NCBI GenBank assembly: GCA_024742415.1
Contig: JANSYN010000007.1
Coordinates: forward strand, 218,712-282,711
DNA from: Gammaproteobacteria bacterium
GTDB taxonomy: Bacteria > Pseudomonadota > Gammaproteobacteria > Pseudomonadales > Halieaceae
DNA: 64,000 bases
Direction of reading: 5' to 3'
In this document: piece by piece, positions 18,371 to 27,189 of the stretch
Position numbering within the stretch: the stretch's first letter is position 1
Layout of the letters: every line of letters begins with the position of its first letter
The notes under the pieces: generated by a model
The model's input: only the letters and a program-made list of their open reading frames with translations
What the model was told of the DNA's origin: nothing
The model's database searches: none
Translations under genes and position numbers: made by a program

Positions 18371-19479
18371 CAGGCTTGCAGGTCTGCGAGTTTTACGACC
18401 TTGGCGACGGGTGTTTCCACGTCTCCCTTGACCATGAAGAAGCGCCAGAACACCAGTCCAAACAGATTGCCCTCGGTGTCCACCCAGTTGGGTACACCCG
18501 GGTCTTCATGGGCCAGCACGATGGTGAAGCTGCCGTCTGCATCGGTTTGCGTCTGCTTGCGATTGATCGAGACGGGCCGGTCGGCATAGTTCAGTGTTTG
18601 CTGGAACCGGTTCCACAGGCACAGGTTGGCGAAACAGCAGTCCGGCCAGCGACCGTTGATCACCAGGGCTTCATCGGGGTTGATAAAAAAGGGTGCCATT
18701 GAGTAGTGCGCGTCGTAGGCGGCAAAGCCGAAGTCGCCGGGTTTGATCGGCGCCGGGAACGCGTTGGGTGTGAGCGCAACAAAGGGCGGTGGCTCGGTGT
18801 TCGCCATCGGCGGCATTTCCAGTGTTCGGCTGCGCACAACATTGGTGACCCGGCGAATGCCCGCGGCGACCGAGTTGTCCGTTGGTGCCGGTGTGGGGCT
18901 GCTGTTGGTCAGGCACTCAATGCGCATGATCGGTACCAGCGCCGGATCAAGTGCGGCGGCGCGCTCGTTTTCGAAGTAGTGCCGGGTGGTCAGGCGCGAC
19001 GTCTCTGGAGTGAGCGCAAGCCAGTTCTGCGCGCGCGGCTCGCCGCCCAGGTAGAGTGTAAAGTTGCCGTTGCTGTCTATCTCCATCTCTTCATTGTTGA
19101 TCAGGCCGGCCGTACGCGTCGCCATGTGGCCCTCGGCTGTGCCCTCTTCAATAGTGAGTGAGAAGTAGGAGGCCCCTTGCAGGTTGCCGCTGAGCATATA
19201 GCTGTGATCGGCGCTTAATGGTGCATCGAAATAGATGGCGTCTGGATTGTCACCGGTCAGTTTACGACTCTGTGTTGTAATGCGGCGCAGGTCCGGGTTG
19301 GCGGGATCCTGTTCGAAAAAACCCACCAGGCTCGCCTCGAGAATGTGCATCAGTGCCCGGTGTGATCCCACGATATCCTCTTCAGAGTGCAGGTTCCACT
19401 CGGCGGATGACCAGCGCTCGTCAATTTCTTTCAGGGTGTCGATCAGTTCGTGCAGTGCACGGCGGCTTTGCGTTTGCAT
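18370..19479 (-). CDS. DUF1214 domain protein, paralogue
   Basis: 369 residues with the same landmarks as the gene at 12594: NPDAIYFDAPLSADHSYMLSGNLQGASYF, NFTLYLGGEPRAQNWLAL, DEALVINGRWPDCCFANLCLWN and DPGVPNWVDTEG near the C terminus. No signal peptide. A central Pro/Thr-rich insert (NSSPTPAPTDNS) marks it off from its paralogue. It lies 25 bp downstream of a sulfotransferase gene and overlaps another by one base, so DUF1214 and sulfotransferase genes alternate in this operon. Confidence 0.8.
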   Translation of the reverse strand: MQTQSRRALHELIDTLKEIDERWSSAEWNLHSEEDIVGSHRALMHILEASLVGFFEQDPANPDLRRITTQSRKLTGDNPDAIYFDAPLSADHSYMLSGNLQGASYFSLTIEEGTAEGHMATRTAGLINNEEMEIDSNGNFTLYLGGEPRAQNWLALTPETSRLTTRHYFENERAAALDPALVPIMRIECLTNSSPTPAPTDNSVAAGIRRVTNVVRSRTLEMPPMANTEPPPFVALTPNAFPAPIKPGDFGFAAYDAHYSMAPFFINPDEALVINGRWPDCCFANLCLWNRFQQTLNYADRPVSINRKQTQTDADGSFTIVLAHEDPGVPNWVDTEGNLFGLVFWRFFMVKGDVETPVAKVVKLADLQA

Positions 19480-19504
19480 GGATGGTCTTCTCTGTAGGGT
19501 TGTT

Positions 19505-20845
19505 TCAGTTGGGAGTATCGTGTGTGGCAGCGCTGGCGGCGTGCGGGTTCTGTGTCTCGTAGGGGATGTTGAAACGCTCGCGATAAAACATCAGCTCGTC
19601 ATCCACTTGTTCCTTTGTTAACCCGAAATCTGCCAGATGATATTTGTGCGCGCCGTGCTTGTGCTGACTGTTACTGTCCAGCCACTGTCGCATACCGGTG
19701 CGCGCCTGATCCGAAAAAGGCATCTGCAGGAAATCGTAGACGCCCCCGAGTGCCGCCTGCCAATTGGCGGTAATGTCGGCATACAGCACGTCATACTGCT
19801 GTTCGGGGGTTGAAAGCTCGGCCCGGTCGTGCAGGTTCTTGTGCAGCATGCGCCGGGTCTTCTGTAGCCAGTTCTGGCCTACCGCGTGAGGGTCAATGGT
19901 GTCCACGTCGCGCACCAGGGAGTTCCACGCCATGGAGCAGCAGGAGCCGACCACTTTGATCGGGTCGCGATGCGGGCATATCAGTCTGGCGTTGGGGAAC
20001 ACGTGCAGCATGGCATCGAGATCCTGCATGTGCTGTGGCGATTTGAGAATCCACGGCTTGTCCTGCGGGTCGCCGCGAAACCACGACACCGTCTTGAGCA
20101 GTTTGACCATGTACTCGTAGGCGAATTTCTGGTCGTGCGTCATCAGCCACTCTGCGAATTGCGGCAGATCGTTGATTACCTCAAACAGTTGTGTGGAAAA
20201 GGCATACTGCAGCAGCCCGATTTCTTCCTCGACCTCGTGCGTACCCAGCGGGTGGACCGCGCCGATCTGCGGGCTCATGTACAGCACGGCCTTGAGCGCC
20301 TGGTCCAGTTGCGTGATGCGTGGGTCGGTCTTGCCGGCGGCGCGCGCGGCAAAGCTGTCTGCCCTGGGTACAGGGTAGACACTCTCCCAGGATTGCAGGT
20401 GCAGGAACCGGTCGTCCGATGCCAGCAGGCGGTGCAGGCGGGTGGTTCCCGAGCGCGCCAGCCCGACAATCACAATCGGGTCAGGCAGGCTGCGCTCGAG
20501 TATTTCCGGATGACGCTGCCACAGCGCCTCGGCCTCCAGGCGCCCCTGTAGCAGCCGTTCGATGTTTGACCTGGCCAGAAAGCGGCCCAGCGGGTTCAGC
20601 GCGGTGCGATTGGTGTCTTCAACCAGTAGTTGCAGCTGCGTCATGAAGCGATCGTCACCAAAATCACGCAGGCCGGTGTCTTTGCAGGCTTTTTTCAGCA
20701 GCTTTTGTGTGTCCAGCGTGAAGCGCGCCAGGCCAAATGATTGTGCAGAGCGCAGCGCACCATTGAGCAGTTTGATGGGCAGTCGCTGGTAACTGCTCGC
20801 ATTGAGCTTCTTTGCCGTTGTTTCTGCGTTGTCACTACTGGCCAT
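19505..20845 (-). CDS. Sulfotransferase family protein (3 of 3)
   Basis: 446 residues. The loop is IVIVGLARSGTTRLHRLLA near residue 127; the 3'-phosphate motif is ARLICPHRDPIKVVGS. GLRDFGDDRFMTQLQLL near the N terminus repeats the family motif. The C terminus has a Lys/His-rich stretch (SQHKHGAHKYHLADFG) and a short disordered tail. It is the first gene of the minus-strand operon and is divergent from the TetR gene, which makes it the likeliest controlled target. Confidence 0.85.
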   Translation of the reverse strand: MASSDNAETTAKKLNASSYQRLPIKLLNGALRSAQSFGLARFTLDTQKLLKKACKDTGLRDFGDDRFMTQLQLLVEDTNRTALNPLGRFLARSNIERLLQGRLEAEALWQRHPEILERSLPDPIVIVGLARSGTTRLHRLLASDDRFLHLQSWESVYPVPRADSFAARAAGKTDPRITQLDQALKAVLYMSPQIGAVHPLGTHEVEEEIGLLQYAFSTQLFEVINDLPQFAEWLMTHDQKFAYEYMVKLLKTVSWFRGDPQDKPWILKSPQHMQDLDAMLHVFPNARLICPHRDPIKVVGSCCSMAWNSLVRDVDTIDPHAVGQNWLQKTRRMLHKNLHDRAELSTPEQQYDVLYADITANWQAALGGVYDFLQMPFSDQARTGMRQWLDSNSQHKHGAHKYHLADFGLTKEQVDDELMFYRERFNIPYETQNPHAASAATHDTPN

Positions 20846-20877
20846 ACGCTGTTATGTCTCTACTTTACGCGATCGGT

Positions 20878-20893
20878 CATTTTGCAGAAAATG
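20878..20893. promoter_or_regulatory. Candidate TetR operator, inverted repeat CATTTT-N4-AAAATG
   Basis: A perfect 6-bp inverted repeat, CATTTTGCAGAAAATG, lies in the 87-bp divergent interval between the sulfotransferase gene and the TetR-family gene, where TetR regulators normally bind to control both promoters. Assignment is by position and symmetry only. Confidence 0.45.
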
Positions 20894-20932
20894 TCGCATT
20901 CCGCGACCGCTTTCTCAAGGACTATTTGGCGC

Positions 20933-21517
20933 ATGCCCGATGTTCAGTCCCCACAGTTCAAATTGATTATCGCCGCTGCCAAGCAGTGTTATCTCAGCGA
21001 CGGTATATCCGGCACCGGTATGGCAGAGGTGGCGGCCACAGCCGGTGTGGCGCGTTCAACACTGTATCGCTATTTTGCAGGGCGCGATGAGTTGCTGATT
21101 GCAACGGTGCAGGACGAAATGCTCCAGCTTAATACTTTTCTGCGGCGCAAGCTCGATCGCCTGCCCGATCCAGCAGATCAGCTGGTAGAGGGCCTGCTCC
21201 TGGCTATTCGTGAGATTCCGCGGCGCAAATTGCTCAATGCCGTGTTTGCCTCTGAGCAGGATGTGCGTGCGCGTCATGTGGTGTGGGGCTCCGACACCAT
21301 CGTGCGTTTTGGCGAGGAGCTCATGTCACATGTGATCGGGCCCGCCACCAGTGCCCGCCTGCTGCAGGACGAGGTGCCGGCAGAGGTGATGATCGAGTGG
21401 GTTTATCGCCTGTTACTGTCTTTTCTGACGCTGCCGAGCAACACCTTGAAAAATGAACAGGCGCTGCGCGCTACGCTGCGCGCGTTGCTGGTGCCGGTGC
21501 TGCTGAAGCCGCACTGA
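20933..21517 (+). CDS. TetR/AcrR family transcriptional regulator
   Basis: 194 residues from ATG 20933 with AAGGA upstream. The N-terminal HTH is standard: FKLIIAAAKQCYLSDGISGTGMAEVAATAGVARSTLYRYFAGRDELL, ending at about residue 55. The C-terminal ligand domain is diverse (LLLAIREIPRRKLLNAVFASEQD). It is divergent from the sulfotransferase/DUF1214/LLM operon and probably represses it until an inducer binds. Its last 47 bp overlap the convergent flavoprotein gene. Confidence 0.88.
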   Translation: MPDVQSPQFKLIIAAAKQCYLSDGISGTGMAEVAATAGVARSTLYRYFAGRDELLIATVQDEMLQLNTFLRRKLDRLPDPADQLVEGLLLAIREIPRRKLLNAVFASEQDVRARHVVWGSDTIVRFGEELMSHVIGPATSARLLQDEVPAEVMIEWVYRLLLSFLTLPSNTLKNEQALRATLRALLVPVLLKPH

Positions 21518-23219
21518 GGTCGTCATGGTCTGCATCGCTGTTGCCGCTGTGTGCTGCCGCTGCCAGGATTTCATGGGCGCAGTTGTAGCCCGGCAGGAAG
21601 GTAACGCCCGGCCCCGGGTGGCAGGAGGCGCCGCACAGGTACAGCCCCGGCAGGGGCGTGGTATGACCGGTGCCTTCCACCAGGCAGCGTTCACCGATCA
21701 TCTGGTCGGGGTGCAGGAGCCCGTGGGTCCAGTCGCCATTGGTAACGCCCTGCATGCTGGCAAAGTGATCCGACGAGAAAATGGCCTGGTCGACAATGAG
21801 ATCGGGAAAGTCCGGCATATGCAGCGCAATATGGTCGATGAGTTTTTCGGCCATCAGGTCGCGCAGTTTGCCGCGTTCAGATTTCGGTGCCTCACAGGGA
21901 AAGTAGAAGCCGTAAGCGCTGGCGATGTGGTACCCCTGTGGTGCAAGCGAAGGGTCAACAACGGTGGGTATCTGGAAGGCCAGTGGCACCTGGTCGGGCA
22001 TTTCGCCGCGCAGGCAGCGCTCGTAACTGCGCTGCAGTTCTTCGGGTTCCAGCACCATGGCGCCGCCAAAACGCGCGCCCGGAATGTGATTCAGTTTGTC
22101 CAGGTGTCTGGAGTAGCGGGGTAGCCCCCTGAGTTTGAACAGCATGTGCACAAACGCGCCCTGGTGGGTGAAGGCATCGACGCGGGCCTGGTCATCCACG
22201 CCCAGGGGGAAGTCGGCCAGCAATCGATTGAAGGTGGCCTGCTTGTCGAGGTTGGAGACAATCGTAGGGGCGTAGATACGCTGCCCGCGCTTGGTCTCAA
22301 CGCCCACGGCGCGACCGTTTTCCACCAGTATGCGCGTGACGGGTTGTTTCAGCCGGACCTCGCCACCCAGTGCCTCTATCTGTTGGGCAAGGCACTCCGA
22401 CAAACTGCCCAGCCCACCCTTGACGCGCTGCATGAGCCCCTCAGAACCTTCCTGCGCCATGGTGTAGATCAGGCACAAACCGGAACCGGGTGTGTAAGGC
22501 CCCTTGTAGGTTGCCTGTACCGCAGCAAACGCCATGCTGGCACGCAGCTCCCTGTGTTTGATGGGGTCGGGGAAGAAACGGTCGATGATATCCATCGCTG
22601 AGCCCTTAAAGGCCAGTTCAAGATGCTCGCGCTGGGCCGGGGTGCCCGCTTCAGCGATGAGTTCTTCGAGCTTGCGTGGCGCCTTGCGTGCAGTGAAACG
22701 GTCGAGCACGCGAGCCGGGTATTGGCAAAACTTGAGAAACCGCGCGAAGCCAAGCATTGCGCCGGGCCCAAACTGGCGCAGCATATTCAGCGACAGCTTG
22801 ACTGGGTTCTTGAAAAAAATCAGCGGGCGCCCCTGCGCCCCCACAAGGTTAACGGCCATCACCGGCAATGGCAGCAATTCAACACCGTGCGCCTCGAAAT
22901 CGAAGTAGGCCTTGATCTCGGCTGACAGCGGAAACAGGCAACTGGCCCCGACTTCATTGCGGCAATCCTTGAAGATAGCGCGGGTGCCCCCCATACCGCC
23001 GACGAAATCGTTCTTTTCCAGAAGCAGTACGCGCTGGCCATTGCGCGCCATCACCAGGCCGGTAGCCAGGCCATTGTGACCCGCACCGATGATGATGCAG
23101 TCGAAGTCGTGGCGTTCCGTGCTGCCTTCTCGGCCCTGGCTGGCATTGGTTGAAATGCCACCTGAAGTGCTGACGGTGTTGCCGTGTTCTTGCGCCTGTA
23201 CGCTGTCGGGGCTTGTCAT
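21471..23219 (-). CDS. Phytoene-desaturase-like FAD-dependent oxidoreductase
   Basis: 582 residues. After a polar 37-residue leader comes the FAD dinucleotide site IIIGAGHNGLATG and LLLEKNDFVGGMGGT. The CrtI/retinol-saturase-like end PLPGLYLCGASCHPGPGVTFLPGYNCAHEIL carries the second FAD motif. Middle segments such as GGLGSLSECLAQQIEALGGEVRL also fit. Homologues desaturate or isomerise carotenoids and other polyenes, but outside a crt cluster the substrate is open; steroid or terpenoid rings are equally possible. The C-terminal codons overlap the TetR gene on the other strand by 47 bp. GAGAGG lies before the start. Confidence 0.85.
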   Translation of the reverse strand: MTSPDSVQAQEHGNTVSTSGGISTNASQGREGSTERHDFDCIIIGAGHNGLATGLVMARNGQRVLLLEKNDFVGGMGGTRAIFKDCRNEVGASCLFPLSAEIKAYFDFEAHGVELLPLPVMAVNLVGAQGRPLIFFKNPVKLSLNMLRQFGPGAMLGFARFLKFCQYPARVLDRFTARKAPRKLEELIAEAGTPAQREHLELAFKGSAMDIIDRFFPDPIKHRELRASMAFAAVQATYKGPYTPGSGLCLIYTMAQEGSEGLMQRVKGGLGSLSECLAQQIEALGGEVRLKQPVTRILVENGRAVGVETKRGQRIYAPTIVSNLDKQATFNRLLADFPLGVDDQARVDAFTHQGAFVHMLFKLRGLPRYSRHLDKLNHIPGARFGGAMVLEPEELQRSYERCLRGEMPDQVPLAFQIPTVVDPSLAPQGYHIASAYGFYFPCEAPKSERGKLRDLMAEKLIDHIALHMPDFPDLIVDQAIFSSDHFASMQGVTNGDWTHGLLHPDQMIGERCLVEGTGHTTPLPGLYLCGASCHPGPGVTFLPGYNCAHEILAAAAHSGNSDADHDDLSAASAAPAPATRAA

Positions 23220-23302
23220 GGCTTGGCCTCTCTCGTCGGGATCGCGCCGATGGCATAGGCCGGACGGGCAAGCCTTGCGCGCCAGTGGCCATCTTGAATC
23301 GC

Positions 23303-23333
23303 ATGTCTATAGGACATATTATTTAAATTGTCC
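23303..23333. promoter_or_regulatory. Candidate operator with ATGTC-N5-GACAT palindrome in a divergent promoter
   Basis: ATGTC (23303-23307) and GACAT (23313-23317) form a palindrome around TATAG. A further TGTCC at 23329-23333 pairs with GGACA at 23312-23316 across an AT-rich spacer. This sits midway between the divergent flavoprotein and phosphotransferase genes, the only AT-rich patch there, and probably carries both core promoters and a regulator site. Confidence 0.4.
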
Positions 23334-23401
23334 GATGCCAGCAAGCCTCGCGGGAGTGCGCATGGACGACACTTTTTTTCATAACACGGGGCGCAGGCGG
23401 G

Positions 23402-24625
23402 ATGTCCAGGGCAGTGACGGCGGTACAACTGGCCGCATTGGCGGCGCGCGGTGGTGCGCGCGTGCTGCGCGATATACTGGGCGATGTGCCCGGCTGGAGT
23501 ATGCCGTATCGCGCGCAGCTCGTTGCGCAACCGCAGCAGCTGTCACGCATGATCAACGCTGCTGCGCTGCCCGCGTGCCAGGGGCCTGTCAACATTCGTA
23601 CCGTGACAGTGCAGGATGTGCCCTCGGTCAGCAGCAACTGCCACAACCTGGTGTTATCGCTGGAGCAAGTCGGCGCGCCCATGTTGCCGCACAGCGTGTT
23701 TGTCAAACTGCCGATGGAGTCCCTGGCAACCCACTGGTTTTTTTCCGTCATTAACTCATGGCGGCTGGAATCCCACTTTTTTCGCCATGTCGCCCCCCAT
23801 GTACCGCTGCAAACGCCGGTGACCTACGCCACCGCCTGGCAGGGGAGCCGGTTTTTCCTGGTTCAGGAAAACCTCAACGCCAATGACCAGGTGACGCTGT
23901 TTACCAACCCCGACATGCTGCAGGGCCCCTCGCAGAACCAGGTAGCGCTATGCCTGGATGCCTTTGCGCGACTGCACGCAAAACATGTGCACCTGTCTCC
24001 GGCAGAGCGCGAAGCCATATTGCCACTGGAGTATCACCTGTTTCTCTCACCCTCAATGGGGCTCGCCTCACGTAGCCTGAACGCCCTGGCGCTCTCACCC
24101 TGTATGAAGAAGCGCCCCGGCCGCATTCCTGCGGAGGTTGCGGCCGCGTATGAGCAGTCTATCGAGCACTGGGATGTCCTGCTCGAGCACTGGTTCAGCG
24201 GGCCGCTGTCGCTGCTGCATGGCGACAGCCACCTGGGAAACTTCTATCAGATCGGCGATGAGATGGGCATGCTGGACTGGCAGGCCGCGCATTGGGGCAA
24301 GGGTATTCGCGATGTGCAGTACTTTTTGATCGATGCGATGCCGGCCAGTGAGTTGGCGGCACAGGAACGTGACTGGGTAGACTACTACGTGCAGCGGCGG
24401 GCGGTACACGGCGCGCCGCTGGAGCGCGAGGCGGCCTGGCAGGACTACCGCTCCCTGACATTCCACACCCTGTTTACCATCGTGGTCTCTATCGGCTTCG
24501 GCGCGCTCAATGAGGAGCAGGACGCACTGATGACAGAGCTTCTCGAACGCGCCGTCGCGGCCACGCAACGGGTGGATTATGCCGGCTGGTTGCGCGATTA
24601 TCTGGCAAGTCACCCCAACATCTAG
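23402..24625 (+). CDS. APH-fold phosphotransferase family protein
   Basis: 407 residues. The kinase-like fold is shown by the catalytic loop LLHGDSHLGNFYQ (HGDxHxGN) near residues 277-289 and the metal-binding Asp in GMLDWQAAHWG near 299. The N-terminal half has the VFVKLP strand with the ATP-contacting Lys. The overall arrangement resembles ecdysteroid-kinase/CHK-like and aminoglycoside-phosphotransferase-like enzymes, which phosphorylate hydroxyl groups of steroids, acyl-CoA intermediates or choline. The zinc dehydrogenase gene follows after 20 bp. Confidence 0.85.
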   Translation: MSRAVTAVQLAALAARGGARVLRDILGDVPGWSMPYRAQLVAQPQQLSRMINAAALPACQGPVNIRTVTVQDVPSVSSNCHNLVLSLEQVGAPMLPHSVFVKLPMESLATHWFFSVINSWRLESHFFRHVAPHVPLQTPVTYATAWQGSRFFLVQENLNANDQVTLFTNPDMLQGPSQNQVALCLDAFARLHAKHVHLSPAEREAILPLEYHLFLSPSMGLASRSLNALALSPCMKKRPGRIPAEVAAAYEQSIEHWDVLLEHWFSGPLSLLHGDSHLGNFYQIGDEMGMLDWQAAHWGKGIRDVQYFLIDAMPASELAAQERDWVDYYVQRRAVHGAPLEREAAWQDYRSLTFHTLFTIVVSIGFGALNEEQDALMTELLERAVAATQRVDYAGWLRDYLASHPNI

Positions 24626-24645
24626 CCGACCAGGAAAACCACGCC

Positions 24646-25584
24646 ATGAAAGCCGTTCGTTGTTGCGACAAACACGTGCACGTTGTTGAGGTGCCCCCGC
24701 CCGCGGGTGAGGGCGTTGTCGTTAATGTGCGCTCCGCGGGCATCTGTGGCTCGGATCTGCATATGCTGGACCTGGGCTTTCCAATACCCGGGACGCTCGG
24801 CCACGAGGTCGCCGGTGTGCTCAAGGATGGCCGCGAGGTGGCCGTAGAGCCGGTAGCGCCCTGCGGCCATTGCGACATGTGCGTTCAGGGCGACTACTTT
24901 TCCTGCCGCAAAGGTCCGGCAGTACTCTTTGGCGTCGGGCTGGACGGCGGTATGGCGCAGCAGATTCTGGTGCCGCCACGGGCCATTGTGCCGCTACCCA
25001 ATAATGTGCGCGCCGCAGATGCCTGCCTGGTGGAGCCGCTGGCGGTTGCGGTGCACGGCATCAGTATGCTCAAGCTTACGCCCCAATCGCGCGTGGCCAT
25101 CATTGGCGCTGGCGCTGTCGGTCTGGCGGCTACCGCCGTGTTGAGCACGCACCTCAAGACGGTGCATGTGGCTGCGCGCCATGATGCGCAAAAAGAAGCG
25201 GTAGAAAAGCTCGGTGCCGGGCTCGCGCCCGAAGGGGAATACGACGCGGTCATTGAGTGCGCAGGTAATTCTGCGGCAATGGCGCAGGCGGCGCGGTTAT
25301 GTAAACCCGGTGGCACCATCATCCTGTTGGCGACCTACTGGGAAGCCGTGACCATGCCGGCCGCCGATATTTCGCTGAAGAGCCTGACGGTCAAAGGGTC
25401 GTTCCTGTACGGCAGCCACGGCCTGGTGCGCGATGTGGAAGTAGCGGCCCAACTGATGGCCGCGCGCCCGGAGTTGAAAGACATTCTGATTACGCATCGT
25501 ATACCACTGGAGGCTGCCCCTGAGGCCTTTGCCATCGCGCGCGATCGCCAGGCCGGTGCGATCAAGGTCGTGCTGGAACCGTGA
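24646..25584 (+). CDS. Zinc-dependent alcohol dehydrogenase family protein
   Basis: 312 residues, somewhat shorter than typical 340-350 aa MDR enzymes. Catalytic zinc ligands are in GICGSDLH (Cys) and GTLGHEVAG (His, Glu). The structural zinc loop CGHCDMCVQGDYFSC provides four Cys. The cofactor motif is VAIIGAGAVGLAA. It probably oxidises a secondary or primary alcohol with NAD(P). With AGGA upstream and 20 bp spacing it is cotranscribed with the phosphotransferase. Confidence 0.87.
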   Translation: MKAVRCCDKHVHVVEVPPPAGEGVVVNVRSAGICGSDLHMLDLGFPIPGTLGHEVAGVLKDGREVAVEPVAPCGHCDMCVQGDYFSCRKGPAVLFGVGLDGGMAQQILVPPRAIVPLPNNVRAADACLVEPLAVAVHGISMLKLTPQSRVAIIGAGAVGLAATAVLSTHLKTVHVAARHDAQKEAVEKLGAGLAPEGEYDAVIECAGNSAAMAQAARLCKPGGTIILLATYWEAVTMPAADISLKSLTVKGSFLYGSHGLVRDVEVAAQLMAARPELKDILITHRIPLEAAPEAFAIARDRQAGAIKVVLEP

Positions 25585-25682
25585 ATCCTGTTTACACTTC
25601 TTTACCAAAAGCCAACGCACGCTTACGGCTACGAGTGTTCCAATGGTTGGCGGGTGATACACAAATCGACAGGAGATTAACC

Positions 25683-26105
25683 ATGAACAAGGCATTAACC
25701 GGACTATTCGCATTGACGCTTTCGGCAGCCGTTATGGCGCAGCCAGGGGGCGGTCAGCGCGGGGGTATGATGCAGGAGCTGGACCTCACCCAGGAACAGC
25801 TCGAGCAAATGAAGGTGATTCGTGAAAACGGCGGTAGCCGCGAGGAAATGCATGCGGTGCTGACTCCCGAGCAGCAGGCGCGGGCCGCGGAGCTGCGCAA
25901 GGCCTCTGGCGAACGCCGCGCCAAACGTGTCGACAAGCTCAAGGTAGAATTGGGGTTGAGCGATGAGCAGGCCCAGCAGATGCGTGACATCTTCGAGGCC
26001 GGTGGCTCCCGTGACGATATACGCGCTGTGATGACGCAGGAGCAGCAGGCGCAGTTTGACCAGATGCGCAAGTCACACAAGGGCGGCGGCGGAAAACTGC
26101 GCTAG
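25683..26105 (+). CDS. Spy/CpxP-like periplasmic LTxxQ protein
   Basis: 140 residues; ATG 25683 follows AGGAGATTAACC. A signal peptide ends at AVMAQ near residue 19. Two matching segments follow, each LDLTQEQLEQMKVIRENGGSR-like (about 33-75 and 88-130), rich in charged residues and predicted alpha-helical, as in Spy/CpxP LTxxQ chaperone or metal-stress proteins. The C terminus is Lys/Gly-rich. It is unlinked to the dehydrogenase upstream apart from a 98-bp gap. Confidence 0.7.
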   Translation: MNKALTGLFALTLSAAVMAQPGGGQRGGMMQELDLTQEQLEQMKVIRENGGSREEMHAVLTPEQQARAAELRKASGERRAKRVDKLKVELGLSDEQAQQMRDIFEAGGSRDDIRAVMTQEQQAQFDQMRKSHKGGGGKLR

Positions 26106-26155
26106 GGCGCGATGCACTGCCGCGAACGTTCACGGGCGGCCATCTGTCCCGATGG

Positions 26156-26440
26156 TCAGCCCAGCGCGTCTATCGCCTGTGCCAGGGTGAAGTCGCGTGC
26201 GCTGATGCCTTGCGCATCGTGCGTTGTCAGGTACACCTCCACCCGGTTGTAGACGTTTGACCATTCCGGGTGGTGATCCTGTTTTTCTGCCAGCAGGGCC
26301 ACCTGTGTCATAAAGCCAAAGGCTTCCACGAAGGTCCCATAAGTGAACTGGCGATAGAGTTTGTCGTCGCGCAGTTGCCACTGCGGCAAGGCCCGCAGTT
26401 GTTGTTCTATGATGTCGGGTGCAAGTTTGGCGATCGCCAT
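26156..26440 (-). CDS. phhB: Pterin-4a-carbinolamine dehydratase
   Basis: 94 residues from ATG 26440, which has GGAGAG upstream; longer in-frame starts have none. The active-site motif is [27 protein letters not shown] near residues 54-80, with the His-His-Pro-x-Trp cluster of PCD/DCoH enzymes intact. It dehydrates 4a-hydroxytetrahydropterin after aromatic hydroxylation. No phenylalanine hydroxylase is nearby, so it may serve general pterin recycling. folE, at 41722, supplies the pterin pathway elsewhere in the window. Confidence 0.92.
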   Translation of the reverse strand: MAIAKLAPDIIEQQLRALPQWQLRDDKLYRQFTYGTFVEAFGFMTQVALLAEKQDHHPEWSNVYNRVEVYLTTHDAQGISARDFTLAQAIDALG

Positions 26441-26534
26441 GTGGTTTCTCTCCAGACAGAACATGCAGGCGCTAGTGTAGCGAGGCGCTGCGCTAAATGT
26501 CACACTTGCGCATGGCGATTGAACAAGGGCGCTC

Positions 26535-27017
26535 ATGAGTTTGATGCAAACCAACCTGTTCAGGAATGCCCTGGCCTCGCCAGGGGTGGTCGCCGTGCTC
26601 AAGCGCGTTGTGCCGCCACTGGACAGGCTGTTGCTGCGCTGCACGCGCGGCTACGTCAACACTGCCATGCAGCCGGTCGCGCTGTTAACAACCCTAGGTG
26701 CCAGATCCGGACAGGCGCGGCCTATCGCAACGATGTGCATGCCAGTGAAGGAAGGGTTTTTGCTGGTTGGCTCGAATTGGGGTGCTGATCGCGACCCGGC
26801 ATGGGTGCACAACCTGCGCGCGTCACCCCCTGCGCAGTTCACGTTCCGTGGTTATGTTGGCCCGGTCATTGCGCGCGAGTTGACGGGCACTGAGCGCGAA
26901 CGTCACTGGCAGGCCCTTACCGCGTACAATCCCCAGTACGTCGTGTACCAGAAAGGCACCAGGCGCCTCCTGCCTATAATGTTGCTCGAGAAAAGCGGCG
27001 CTGTGCGGCATTCGTAG
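26535..27017 (+). CDS. Deazaflavin (F420)-dependent nitroreductase-like protein (DUF385/Ddn family)
   Basis: 160 residues. The split-barrel core [23 protein letters not shown], then [33 protein letters not shown], is the signature of the Ddn/FDOR-A family, which binds F420 and reduces quinones or nitro compounds in actinobacteria. The GARSGQ motif and the SNWGxxxxPxWxxNL stretch are intact. It is a second F420-type protein in this window, after the LLM gene at 16240. Confidence 0.85.
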   Translation: MSLMQTNLFRNALASPGVVAVLKRVVPPLDRLLLRCTRGYVNTAMQPVALLTTLGARSGQARPIATMCMPVKEGFLLVGSNWGADRDPAWVHNLRASPPAQFTFRGYVGPVIARELTGTERERHWQALTAYNPQYVVYQKGTRRLLPIMLLEKSGAVRHS

Positions 27018-27127
27018 GCCAGGGGTGGCATGGCGCAGCCCGCGTTGCAGTGGCGCCAATGTCCGGGAAAGCGCAAGACGGGTTCTGGAAAATGTGAAAC
27101 GAAAATGTGAAACGAAACAGTAGCCGC

Positions 27128-27151
27128 GCCAATGCGCCGGTGGGCATTGGC
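27128..27151. other. Hairpin GCCAATGC/GCATTGGC between convergent genes
   Basis: An 8-bp perfect inverted repeat with an 8-nt loop sits between the convergent ends of the Ddn-like gene and the small secreted protein gene. There is no T-tract, so it is not a classic terminator, but its position suggests a shared 3' end or transcript stabiliser. Just upstream, GAAAATGTGAAAC occurs twice in direct repeat near 27089-27115. Confidence 0.4.
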
Positions 27152-27189
27152 CGCGCTGTGACCTGCCGGCTACTGCGTGTGCAGTGGTG

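Noticed and set aside
23402..24625. Aminoglycoside resistance phosphotransferase
   Set aside because: The HGDxHxGN motif is shared by the whole fold. Its length of 407 aa and its catabolic neighbours favour the CHK/ecdysteroid-kinase-like or acyl-CoA-linked branch.
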